64,000 bases of DNA from CBDDHT01 sp965228615 (lineage in GTDB: Bacteria > Pseudomonadota > Alphaproteobacteria > Rhizobiales > Methyloligellaceae). Position numbers and translations under genes: made by a program. Below the pieces are notes generated by a model. It made no database searches and was not told the origin of the DNA. It saw only the letters and a program-made list of their open reading frames with translations. The stretch is taken from positions 1,798,001-1,862,000 of the forward strand of contig CBDDHT010000004.1 in assembly GCA_965228615.1 (NCBI GenBank), written 5' to 3'. This document shows, in pieces, positions 24,859 through 32,678 of this stretch; within the stretch, counting starts at the first letter, position 1; each line of letters opens with the position of its first letter.

Positions 24859-25806
24859 ATGAGGAAAATTCTGACAACGGCTGTCTTAGCCGGCTTTGCC
24901 AGCCTTTCGACAACGGCGTTTGCCGCCGACCCACTGGTCAGTGTGGACTGGGTCAAAGCCAACATCGGCAAACCGAATGTGGTCTTCCTTGATGTCCGCG
25001 GTAAACTTGCCGGCAAATCCAAGGCCGACTATCTGCGTGGACATATTCCCGGGGCCGTTTGGACCAACTATCTGAAGGACGGATGGCGCGCAAAGGATGC
25101 CGGTGGCACACCAGGCCAACTTGCGCCCGTGGCCAAGCTCGAGGCTCTCATTGGCGGTCTTGGCATCGACAACAATACGCATGTGATCGTCGTGCCCCAA
25201 GGTGGCAAAGCACTCGATATGGGAACAGGTACGCGTGTCTATTGGACCTTCAAAGTCCTGGGTCATGACAAGGTATCGTTGCTGAATGGCGGCATGGCCG
25301 TCTACGGCGCTGTCGACAAGAAGACGAAGAAACCGGTCAATCCGATGGATAAAGGTGCTGTGAAACCATCGGCAAAAACCTTTAAGGCAAGCCTCAGAAA
25401 GGAAATGCTGGTCTCGAAGGCCGATGTTCAAGCAGCCATGAAAGACGGCACGTCGCTCGTCGACAATCGTCCCCACAATCAGTTCATCGGCGTCAATCGC
25501 CACAAACTGGCGAAGCGGAATGGAACCATCCCAGGTGCGATCAATATTCCGGAAAACTGGATGACGAAGAACGGTGGGGGCGTCTTCCGTCCGAGTACAC
25601 AGCTTGCTTCGCTCTACAAATCAGCCGGTGCCGGCGCCAAAGGCAAGCAGATCAATTTCTGCAACACAGGCCATTGGGCGAGCCTTGGATGGTTCGTTTC
25701 GCATGAGCTGTTGGGCAACAAGGACGCCAAAATGTATGATGGCTCCATGCTCGAATGGTCTGCAGACAAAGGCCTTCCGATTGATCAGAAAGTCAAACTG
25801 AACTGA
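24859..25806 (+). CDS. exported sulfurtransferase (tandem rhodanese with CNTGHWA loop)
   Basis: 315 residues with a Sec signal peptide (cleavage after AFA-ADP), so periplasmic. The first rhodanese domain has FLDVRGK and GHIPGAVW but a cysteine-less loop. The second has VDNRPHNQFIG and TIPGAINIP, with the catalytic Cys268 in NFCNTGHWAS. This CNTGHWA loop is typical of periplasmic sulfurtransferases in sulfur-metabolising alphaproteobacteria. The frame is open upstream to 24805, but the ATG at 24859 follows GGTGGAGGAAACGAA. It is the active counterpart to the cysteine-less tandem rhodanese five genes earlier. Confidence 0.92.
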   Translation: MRKILTTAVLAGFASLSTTAFAADPLVSVDWVKANIGKPNVVFLDVRGKLAGKSKADYLRGHIPGAVWTNYLKDGWRAKDAGGTPGQLAPVAKLEALIGGLGIDNNTHVIVVPQGGKALDMGTGTRVYWTFKVLGHDKVSLLNGGMAVYGAVDKKTKKPVNPMDKGAVKPSAKTFKASLRKEMLVSKADVQAAMKDGTSLVDNRPHNQFIGVNRHKLAKRNGTIPGAINIPENWMTKNGGGVFRPSTQLASLYKSAGAGAKGKQINFCNTGHWASLGWFVSHELLGNKDAKMYDGSMLEWSADKGLPIDQKVKLN

Positions 25807-25807
25807 T

Positions 25808-26461
25808 TTGAGAGTATCGAAGCCACTCATCGTTGCGCTCTGGATCACGGCCGGCACCATGACGTTGGTGCCGGCCGTCGGTCATGCGCATGGCGAACAT
25901 GCGCGCCGCGTGGCGGCCGAGCTGTTGGTATTGCGGGGTGACCTGAGACGCTCTTCCGACGATAATTTCTCATTGGAACAGAAAATTGGTCTTTCGGATC
26001 GCATACGTGGGGCTCTGGCCGGCCTCGACCTCCTTCTCCGGTTCGCGGACCAGGAGGCGGGCCGCAAGCCTCAACCTGCATTGCATCGCAAAAGCGTCAA
26101 TGCACTGCGCCGTTCCTTCGAGGCCGGATCGCTAAGCGATCATGACAATGACCTCGACCGACTGGTCGCGACCTATCCACTCCAGACTGCCAGCCTGACG
26201 CCGTCTGAGGCGACTGCCGGCCAACTGTCGAGCGCCCGCAAACTCCATGATGAGCTCTGCGCCGGGTGCCACGATCAACCCGACCTGGCGCTCGAACGAC
26301 CGGCCTACAATCTCTTTGACGAGGCAAGGCGATTGTCGCCCGCCGAGTTTACGGCCCGTATGATTATCGGTGTGCGCGGCGACCGTATCACGGGAATCGC
26401 CAACCCGCTCACCGATCGACAAATCGGCAATCTGTTCGCGTTCTACACAGCCGGCAATTGA
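25808..26461 (+). CDS. exported cytochrome c-like protein
   Basis: 217 residues. A signal peptide of about 28 residues ends in VGHAHG. A charged helical N-terminal region is followed by one class I-like haem site, C151-A-G-C154-H155, with candidate axial methionine in ARMIIGVRG. A TTG start at 25808, directly after the sulfurtransferase stop, is the only start that keeps the signal peptide. It is the last gene of the sulfur operon and likely takes electrons from periplasmic sulfur oxidation (inference). Its 3' end overlaps a convergent gene by 19 bases. Confidence 0.82.
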   Translation: MRVSKPLIVALWITAGTMTLVPAVGHAHGEHARRVAAELLVLRGDLRRSSDDNFSLEQKIGLSDRIRGALAGLDLLLRFADQEAGRKPQPALHRKSVNALRRSFEAGSLSDHDNDLDRLVATYPLQTASLTPSEATAGQLSSARKLHDELCAGCHDQPDLALERPAYNLFDEARRLSPAEFTARMIIGVRGDRITGIANPLTDRQIGNLFAFYTAGN

Positions 26462-28035
26462 CGATCAATCGCAACGATCTTTCTCGCACGCTCGCACACC
26501 GCATGGGGCCCGGCATCGGCCTGCACTCGGTGCCAGTTGATCGGACCGGCATCAATTTCGCTCTGCATTTCAACCACATGCACGTCGGCATCCGATGCAT
26601 CGTTCACACGAGCCTCGACTCTTTGCTTCATGCGCTGCTCAGATGCTTCAAGCCAGATACCCGTGAACGCCGCATCTGTTCTGCGAGCAAGTAACTCAGC
26701 GGCTCTGCGCTCATCTGGTCTCAGATAGACGGCATCGAGAATGACGGAATGGCCGGCCGATAGCGCCGTCTCCGCTTTACTGAGAAGCCTGCTATAGACC
26801 TGATCGGTGATCGCCTTGGTGTAGCCTTGCCGATCAAGACGTTCCGTTTCGCTCACGCCAAGTAGGCTCTTGCGCTCAACATCGCTCCTCACATGCAGAG
26901 CGCCAGGCGCCCGACCGAGTGAAGGTGCAAGATCGGCCGAAAGCGTCGACTTACCTGTGCCGGACCGTCCGCCGATGACCACCAATCGGTGCGATTCGGA
27001 TCGCAGGAATGAAGCAGCAAGATCGAAATAGTGCCTGATTTCAACCAACACCTCTTGCGCTTTTGCGGGATCGATCTGTGCCAGAAGATCGGACGCAACC
27101 ATCGCCCGCACCCCCGCCCTCAAGGAAAGGAACAGCGGCAGGAGCGCCAATCCTGAGATATTCTCGCTCTCGCCCGAGGCGACGAGGTAGCGATTGAGGA
27201 CGACATTCGCGTGCCTTTTCAGTCCACGCGACCACAGGTCCATCATGAGAAACGCCAGATCGTAGAGGACATCGATGGTTGCGATCCCATCATCAAACTC
27301 GATCGCATCGAAGAGCATTGGGCGCCCGTCATGAAGCACGATGTTCTTCAGATGCAGATCACCGTGACACAACCGCACGAAGCCTTTTCCCGCACGTTTA
27401 TCGAGCTGCTTCTGCCCGGCTGACAGCGCTTCACCCAGATCCCTCGAAAATGTTGCAGCCTCATTTGGCTTCAGGCCCTGATTTGGTCTTGAGCATGCAG
27501 CGATGACCTGATCAGCAACGCTCTGGAGGATCACACGGCCGTCGTTACATTCGAGTCGTTGAGCGTCGCAGTGATATGCGGCAATGAGTCTTGCCAAATT
27601 CCCCATCAGCGCAAGGTCCAGATTGCGGGTCTCGGCAAGCCGATCGAAGAGCTGAGCTTGATCGAAGCGTAGCATACGCACCAACCACTCAACGGGCACA
27701 CCGTCACCCTTCAGTGACAGGCTCCCACCTTCGGTGCGCAATACCGGAACGACGTCCCGGTAAAGATCAGGCGCCGTCACACGGTTGCGCTCGATCTCAT
27801 GCCTACAAATACGCCGACGTTTTTCCAGCGTCGAAAAATCGAGATATGGCAGTTTCACCGCGCGCTTCATCTTGAAGGCCTGCGCGCCTGCCAGGAACAC
27901 GACCGCTCCATGCGTATCGATCCGCTCGACCTGTTCAGGGCGCGGATCGTAGCTCTCGGGATTTTCCAGGAATTCTATCACGGCATCCTGGCTCACGATG
28001 CCCTGCTCTTCTTTGACGGTCATGTTCGTCATCAT
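26443..28035 (-). CDS. fusion of aminoglycoside phosphotransferase-like and AAA kinase domains
   Basis: 530 residues if started at the ATG at 28035. Two modules: an N-terminal APH/choline-kinase-like domain (LCHGDLHLKNIV catalytic loop, then DAIEFDD), and a C-terminal P-loop kinase with Walker A GGRSGTGKST and a DAVYLRPDERR segment. This two-kinase architecture is widespread near universal stress genes, but its substrates are unknown. Upstream frames to 28131 lie across the FNR box at 28073-28086, so the shorter start is preferred. Divergent from the host-attachment gene. Confidence 0.85.
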   Translation of the reverse strand: MMTNMTVKEEQGIVSQDAVIEFLENPESYDPRPEQVERIDTHGAVVFLAGAQAFKMKRAVKLPYLDFSTLEKRRRICRHEIERNRVTAPDLYRDVVPVLRTEGGSLSLKGDGVPVEWLVRMLRFDQAQLFDRLAETRNLDLALMGNLARLIAAYHCDAQRLECNDGRVILQSVADQVIAACSRPNQGLKPNEAATFSRDLGEALSAGQKQLDKRAGKGFVRLCHGDLHLKNIVLHDGRPMLFDAIEFDDGIATIDVLYDLAFLMMDLWSRGLKRHANVVLNRYLVASGESENISGLALLPLFLSLRAGVRAMVASDLLAQIDPAKAQEVLVEIRHYFDLAASFLRSESHRLVVIGGRSGTGKSTLSADLAPSLGRAPGALHVRSDVERKSLLGVSETERLDRQGYTKAITDQVYSRLLSKAETALSAGHSVILDAVYLRPDERRAAELLARRTDAAFTGIWLEASEQRMKQRVEARVNDASDADVHVVEMQSEIDAGPINWHRVQADAGPHAVCERARKIVAIDRQLPAV

Positions 28036-28072
28036 CACAGTGCATAGAGGCCCGGGATTAGGGTCGGGGTCA

Positions 28073-28086
28073 TTGATATCGATCAA
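28073..28086. promoter_or_regulatory. perfect FNR/FixK box between divergent stress genes
   Basis: TTGATATCGATCAA, a perfect TTGAT-N4-ATCAA palindrome. It sits about 38 bases before the kinase-fusion start on the minus strand and 58 bases before the host-attachment start on the plus strand. It could activate either direction under low oxygen. Confidence 0.8.
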
Positions 28087-28144
28087 CGTATCGTGTCCGC
28101 GCACCCGGCAAACTCTTTGCCTCGACATCAATACCGAGAAGACA

Positions 28145-28594
28145 ATGAAACCTCAACGAACCTGGATTTTGATCGCGGATGGCTTACGCGCACGCATTCT
28201 TCTCAACGATGGACCTGGGCGAGGCGTACGAGAACTGCCGGATTGCGAATTCACGGCACTCAACCAATCCGACGGCGAAATCAATGCCGACAGGCCTGGC
28301 CGAACGTTCGATTCGGCTGGCTCCGGTCGTCATGCGCTCGAACCCCATTCAAGTCCACAGCGCGACGCCAAGCACAACTTTGCCCGCAAAATCATTGCTC
28401 GCCTTGTGCGAGAACACAATGACGGAAATTTCGATCGACTGATTGTCGTCGCCTCGCCACAGATGCTTGGAGACTTGCGATCACTCGTCCCGAACGGGCT
28501 CAAAGCCAGCATTACCGGGGAAATGGCAAAGGATCTCACGCATCTTACCAACGACAAGATTGCTCCACATCTCGAGGATCTTCTTGCCGTCTAA
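28145..28594 (+). CDS. host attachment protein family (Host_attach)
   Basis: 149 residues. Family pattern: TWILIADGLRARILLNDG at the N-terminus, ELPDCEFTALNQ, then FARKIIARLVREHNDGNFDRLIVVASPQMLGDLRSLV and a C-terminal KDLTHLTNDKIAPHLEDLL. Named from a plant-attachment phenotype, but the biochemistry is unknown. These genes commonly occur beside universal stress proteins under FNR control. GAGAAG precedes the ATG, and the FNR box is 58 bases upstream. Confidence 0.88.
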   Translation: MKPQRTWILIADGLRARILLNDGPGRGVRELPDCEFTALNQSDGEINADRPGRTFDSAGSGRHALEPHSSPQRDAKHNFARKIIARLVREHNDGNFDRLIVVASPQMLGDLRSLVPNGLKASITGEMAKDLTHLTNDKIAPHLEDLLAV

Positions 28595-28621
28595 ACGTCC
28601 CGATTGCGAACAAGGCTCGGA

Positions 28622-28635
28622 TTGATCTGCATCAA
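28622..28635. promoter_or_regulatory. perfect FNR/FixK box upstream of the universal stress gene
   Basis: TTGATCTGCATCAA, again a perfect TTGAT-N4-ATCAA. It lies 96 bases upstream of the small ORF at 28732 and about 465 bases upstream of the tandem Usp gene. The two likely form one low-oxygen transcript. Confidence 0.8.
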
Positions 28636-28731
28636 GGCAGACATTCGACCTCAGGCGTACTGATTCAACTGAAGAGGAATGTAATCGAAGTCAGCGGATC
28701 TATCGCGGACAAAAAGTAGACGGAATGCGCC

Positions 28732-28935
28732 ATGCCTAAATTTGATGTCTATCGATCAAAGGCCCGACTGCAACGTGCCAATGGCAGTCAAGTGGTTACG
28801 CTCCATGAGCGACTCGACCGGATCTTCGACAATTTGGATTTGGGCTTCGGCCTGTCAGGACCATGTTCGACCGACAACCGGTCGCCGGACCCTGCCAATG
28901 AAACAGAACGAGTAGAGATCATGCCGGCCGCATAG
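28732..28935 (+). CDS. small hypothetical protein beneath an FNR box
   Basis: 67 residues, first half basic and helical (VYRSKARLQRANGSQVVTLHERL), second half polar and low-complexity. It is not recognised, and the ribosome-binding site is weak. It is kept because it is the first frame after a strong FNR box and reads toward the Usp gene. It could be an untranslated leader instead. Confidence 0.4.
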   Translation: MPKFDVYRSKARLQRANGSQVVTLHERLDRIFDNLDLGFGLSGPCSTDNRSPDPANETERVEIMPAA

Positions 28936-29100
28936 CGGTTCGGCCAGACTTTGGGCGCCTGCGGGATTTGCCGACCTCCGATCCTTGGCTTCCTCCATCT
29001 CGTGGGCGCCCAATCCTACGTCATACCGGGGCAACCCATCGGCTCAATCGAATTCGGTTGGGACGGGCGTCTCCTGGAGCGTGAAAAGGACATCGAATTC

Positions 29101-29943
29101 ATGCCCTTCAAGACAATCGTGACCTATCTCCCTACGCATGAAAGAGCCGGGCCGCTGCTTGATCTTGTCTTGCCGCTGGCGCGCAAGAACGAGGCGCGCC
29201 ATGTGGGTCTCCATATTGTCCCACAGATTTTCAGCGCCTACGGCGTGGCTGAAATCCAGGTTCCACCTGACGTGATTGAGATGCAGTACAAAGGCCTGCG
29301 GGATCGGGCGGATAAGATCGAAGCCGTCTTCGCCGAGAAAGCCGCGCATTGCGGCGTGACATCGGAGTGGCGGTCACATGATGCCCATCATGGCGACATT
29401 GCCGAAGAAATCGCGGACCAGGCACTCTGCGCGGATCTGATCGTAATGGGCCTGGACACGGAAGAATCACCAGACGGTTGGACCGATGTACCCGCTCGTA
29501 TCGCTATGCAGACCGGGCGCCCGGTTCTCGCCATACCGAATCCTGAAGACGTGAAAACAATCGGCAACCGAGTCATCGTTGCATGGAATGCGAGTCGTCA
29601 ATCCGCGCGTGCCGCATTCGATGCCCTTCCGCTGATGACCGGTGCCAGCATCGTGCAGGTGTTTGCAGTCGATCCAAAAGACCAATCGGGTCACGAATTA
29701 ATCACCCATGGCGAGGAGATGGTCTTGTGTCTGGCAGGACACGGTGTGAAAGCCGAGGCATCTGTGACCCATCGCCAGGGCGTCCCCATCGCCGACGTCA
29801 TTCTCAACCGAATGGCAGAACAGAATTGCGACCTGCTCGTAATGGGATGCTATGGCCACTCGCGTCTTCGAGAGAGTTTGTTCGGTGGTGCGACGCGAGA
29901 GCTGCTGCATCATCTTCGTGTACCCATTCTAATGTCGCATTAG
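29101..29943 (+). CDS. universal stress protein, tandem UspA domains
   Basis: 280 residues with two Usp domains. Domain 1 covers about 3-140 (IVTYLPTHERAGPLLDLVLPLA, LIVMGLD). Domain 2 covers about 150-280 and keeps the ATP-binding-type pattern VMGCYGHSRLRESLFGGATRELL. AAAGGA lies ten bases before the ATG at 29101; the open frame to 28951 has no support. An upstream FNR box points to induction under oxygen limitation. Its TAG stop is formed by the border of a 103-bp-family repeat copy. Confidence 0.88.
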   Translation: MPFKTIVTYLPTHERAGPLLDLVLPLARKNEARHVGLHIVPQIFSAYGVAEIQVPPDVIEMQYKGLRDRADKIEAVFAEKAAHCGVTSEWRSHDAHHGDIAEEIADQALCADLIVMGLDTEESPDGWTDVPARIAMQTGRPVLAIPNPEDVKTIGNRVIVAWNASRQSARAAFDALPLMTGASIVQVFAVDPKDQSGHELITHGEEMVLCLAGHGVKAEASVTHRQGVPIADVILNRMAEQNCDLLVMGCYGHSRLRESLFGGATRELLHHLRVPILMSH

Positions 29944-30007
29944 AGCAACTTGGAATCGATCGACCTTTCTGCGCTCGATCGACTCCGACCAAACGCAGGT
30001 TGATCCA
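29940..30007 (-). repeat. short inverted copy of the 103-bp repeat family
   Basis: Read on the minus strand it gives GGATCAACCTGCG, the GTCGGAGTCGATCGAGCGCAG stem-loop and a GTTGCTCTA end. It retains the first hairpin of the family but lacks most of the second. Its TAG border coincides with the stop codon of the Usp gene. Confidence 0.8.
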
Positions 30008-30068
30008 GGGCCACTAATGACGCGCAGCACCGGACATCGTGTTTCTCAACCAGGAGTTTGTCACAGCC

Positions 30069-30440
30069 ATGCACCGCATTCGACTTGAACTCGCCCGCGA
30101 CCAGGATTTCCCAGCCGGCAGCCGCGATCATGGGTATGAGTTTTCGGCTCCGCTCGACGCAGACGGCTTTATCGAAAAGGCCGCATGGAAAACCGACAAG
30201 GATGCCTGCCGGGTCCGCCGATTCTGGGGCAACGAGGAGGACGAGATCGGTCATCTCGTCATCAAACGCGGCGGCCAATGGGCCTTCCACTATGACATTG
30301 ATGGTGATGAGGACGACGACGAGACCGGCTATCGCTTTGGAGCACATGCCTTTCAGCCGGGGGAGTATGTCTCCATCCGAGAGCATGATGACGAAATGCG
30401 CACATTTCGCGTCGTCTCGGTCAGAGAAATCTCGCCGTAA
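30069..30440 (+). CDS. conserved-looking hypothetical acidic protein
   Basis: 123 residues, family not recognised. Alternating aspartate/glutamate-rich strands (HYDIDGDEDDDETGYRF) and a closing basic beta segment (EYVSIREHDDEMRTFRVVSV) suggest a compact beta domain. The ATG at 30069 has AGGAG thirteen bases ahead. It follows the stress cluster and the short repeat, but shares no evident function with them. Confidence 0.65.
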   Translation: MHRIRLELARDQDFPAGSRDHGYEFSAPLDADGFIEKAAWKTDKDACRVRRFWGNEEDEIGHLVIKRGGQWAFHYDIDGDEDDDETGYRFGAHAFQPGEYVSIREHDDEMRTFRVVSVREISP

Positions 30441-30958
30441 ACCGATTGGCGCCGGAGCGAACCGGCCGCCCTTGCCTTATCGAATGACGAGGGATGCCCC
30501 GACCTGAACAAGATCTGTAGAGTTGGACAACTCTGCCGCGCCAACGCCGCTGGCAGCGAGCGTAACCCCGGTCAGAATTGCAAAGATGGCGATGATGAAA
30601 AGCTGCAGGATATCCCGCGAAACTTGAGCGACGGACCACATAACTAACACCCAAGACTTGGCGCCGAGATCTCCGTTATGCCGGCTCACCCATTCCCTCA
30701 AGGAAACGAAAGGCTCGCTCCGCAAAACTCACGGCGCTGATTAACGCAATACTCTATGCCCCTGATGCTAGGCGCGAATACGGTTTAGGTCGAGAAGAAC
30801 GCCACAATTTCGATGCAATTTGTCAACAGCTGTGGCGTAGTTGCCACATTCTGGGTCCGGTTACGCCTTCATTCGGTCCAGACATGGTCCGGCGCAATAT
30901 TTGAGCGATTGTCGTAGCGCATTGGGTTGTCTACTCTTTCTGAATTCAGGGGGTCACA
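30441..30958. other. intergenic region with possible small membrane ORF
   Basis: About 500 bases with one candidate: a minus-strand frame at 30477-30641 (54 residues, one hydrophobic stretch FIIAIFAILTGVTLAASGVG). No good ribosome-binding site is seen, so I do not call it a gene. The remainder is probably the promoter of the TerB-like gene. Confidence 0.35.
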
Positions 30959-31585
30959 GTGTACGAAGTCGGCACGGTAATATGGGTCGCAGTTGTCATC
31001 TGCCTCATCGGCGGGCTGTTTCTGGCTGTCGGTGCTGTGCGCAGAATGCTCCGTATGCGGCGTAACCTCACGACGCTTCCGGCTGAGACGGACATTGGCG
31101 CCGTCGGGCAACGGGCACTCGCGAACGAACGGGCTCTGCTGACCAACGAGTTGATCGAAGCGACAAAAACGCTACCGCAGCACGAAATTGCTCTTGTCCA
31201 TTCGTCGCTTTGGATGGCGATGCTGCTTGAAACGTCGGCCGACGGAAGTATCGACCATCGTGAGATCGGCTTTGTTGCAGATGTATTCGGTCAGATCACT
31301 GGGCGCCGCATGGATATTCAATTTGTGGTGGATGCTGCGGAAGACGTTCAGCGCAAACCTCAAGCCGCTTTGCAAGAGATCGCCAAGGGACAGGAAGCCA
31401 GCCTCGAGTCCCGACAATATGTGCTCACCGGTGCTTTCCTCGTCAGCCTGATGGATCGGAGTCTCGATAGCGGCGAATCGAATTGTCTTGGCGATATTGC
31501 CGATATGCTCGGGATCGAACCGGACGAGCGCAAAGCGCTTTATGCGCAGATCATGCAGCGTCTGGACGCGCCATCACCGCGTTGA
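30959..31585 (+). CDS. membrane-anchored TerB-like tellurite-resistance domain protein
   Basis: 208 residues. An N-terminal membrane helix (about 8-27, VAVVICLIGGLFLAVGAV) is followed by basic residues and a helical TerB/DjlA-N-like domain at about 75-200. The acidic metal-binding pattern of TerB appears as LLETSADGSIDHREI and LVSLMDRSLDSGE. It starts at GTG 30959 after a run of five G. Its job is unknown; many homologues sit in stress clusters. A single gene between the stress and respiratory clusters. Confidence 0.75.
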   Translation: MYEVGTVIWVAVVICLIGGLFLAVGAVRRMLRMRRNLTTLPAETDIGAVGQRALANERALLTNELIEATKTLPQHEIALVHSSLWMAMLLETSADGSIDHREIGFVADVFGQITGRRMDIQFVVDAAEDVQRKPQAALQEIAKGQEASLESRQYVLTGAFLVSLMDRSLDSGESNCLGDIADMLGIEPDERKALYAQIMQRLDAPSPR

Positions 31586-31643
31586 CGCAACCCCATACTG
31601 CTGACTCTGCGCACGATTTCTCCAGCGATACCGGCAGCGATCT

Positions 31644-31949
31644 TCACTTGTCCTGAGAATCGCGATCGGGATCGCGATAGAATTCTACGCGACACTCCAC
31701 CGGTCCCAGCAGACTCACATGGTGAGGTACAGCCGGCTCAATGATGGCGTATTGGCCTGCACCAACCCGCTGACGAAGATATGGCGGTCCTGGGATGACA
31801 TAGTCGAGTTCGCCGCTACTGACGACCAGCTTGCCCCAAACACCGACACTCGTGTCATGGAGCGTCGTGAGTTTTGCCGGGATCGTTTTTTCGGTGAAGG
31901 TCTTCGTCTGTGTGGATTTCACAAGTCCAGGCGGGAGTTCCTTTGTCAC
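31644..31949 (-). CDS. DUF1971 (TehB C-terminal-like) cupin-type protein
   Basis: 101 residues. The pattern KTFTEKTIPAKLTTLHDTSVGVWGKLVV followed by GAGQYAIIEPAVPHHVSL is the DUF1971 family, a small cupin also fused to tellurite-resistance TehB. It is often found with NO- or nitrite-related genes. It starts at a GTG at 31949 with AAAGGA about ten bases ahead. It diverges from nsrR across an almost perfect palindrome, so it is likely an NsrR target (inference). Confidence 0.82.
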   Translation of the reverse strand: MTKELPPGLVKSTQTKTFTEKTIPAKLTTLHDTSVGVWGKLVVSSGELDYVIPGPPYLRQRVGAGQYAIIEPAVPHHVSLLGPVECRVEFYRDPDRDSQDK

Positions 31950-32058
31950 TTGAATTCAGTCCTTTCCTACAGCCCAGCATCAATCCCAACACCGTTAGCC
32001 TCCCGGAACGCGAGATAAGATGGTCTTGTTCAAGGGGTGGGTTGCATTCCTCGGCAAA

Positions 32059-32089
32059 CCATAATACGTATTTGAAATATGTATTATGG
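32059..32089. promoter_or_regulatory. 31-bp near-perfect palindrome, candidate NsrR operator
   Basis: Arms CCATAATACGTATTT (32059-32073) and AAATATGTATTATGG (32075-32089) around one G, with a single mismatched pair. The core ATTT-N-AAAT resembles the NsrR consensus. It lies between divergent DUF1971 and nsrR genes and should control both. Confidence 0.75.
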
Positions 32090-32132
32090 TTCAACGATTG
32101 AATTGTCAATTGGCGTCTGACATGAATGCGAT

Positions 32133-32582
32133 ATGCAAATCACGACATTCTCGGACTATTGCCTGCGAATTCTCATGTTCCTTGCGGTTGGAGACGGGCG
32201 GCTGGTCGCCGCCCGCGAGATCGCGGAGCGTTATGGGATATCGACACATCATGTCGCCAAAGCCTCCCAGTGGCTGGTGCATGAGGGGCATATCAACGCC
32301 ACCAGAGGAAAAGGCGGCGGCATTTGCCTTGCAAGCAAACCTGAAGACATCAATATCGGACATGTTATTCGCCGATCCGAAGCGGGGACAGGCCTCGTCG
32401 AATGCATGCGCGACGGAAGCGCGTGCATTATCGAAGGCCCCTGCGGATTGGCAGGAATCCTTGACGAAGCGGCTGATGCATTCTTCGATACGCTTGACCG
32501 ATATACACTTGCCGATGCAGTCGCAAATCGCAAAGCTCTTGCAAAAGCTCTTCAGCTGGCAAGCCAGGTCAAATCGCAGTGA
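32133..32582 (+). CDS. nsrR: Rrf2 family NO-sensing regulator NsrR
   Basis: 149-residue Rrf2 protein. Winged helix with REIAERYGISTHHVAKASQWLVHEG, then the [2Fe-2S]/[4Fe-4S] cysteines C91, C98 and C104 in ECMRDGSACIIEGPCGL. The spacing is that of NsrR rather than IscR. It senses NO through the cluster and represses detoxification genes. It is followed after 96 bases by ccoN on the same strand, and its palindrome is 44 bases upstream. Confidence 0.9.
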   Translation: MQITTFSDYCLRILMFLAVGDGRLVAAREIAERYGISTHHVAKASQWLVHEGHINATRGKGGGICLASKPEDINIGHVIRRSEAGTGLVECMRDGSACIIEGPCGLAGILDEAADAFFDTLDRYTLADAVANRKALAKALQLASQVKSQ

Positions 32583-32678
32583 GTCGTTTTTTTGGACATT
32601 ACCCGCCATCTTACTGACTATGCTTCGGCGGTCTCAAGGGCAGGCAGCTGAAGCGAACAACAATACGGAGGTGGCGGC

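Noticed and set aside
32583..32678. FNR box before ccoN
   Set aside because: No TTGAT-N4-ATCAA or close variant found in the gap.
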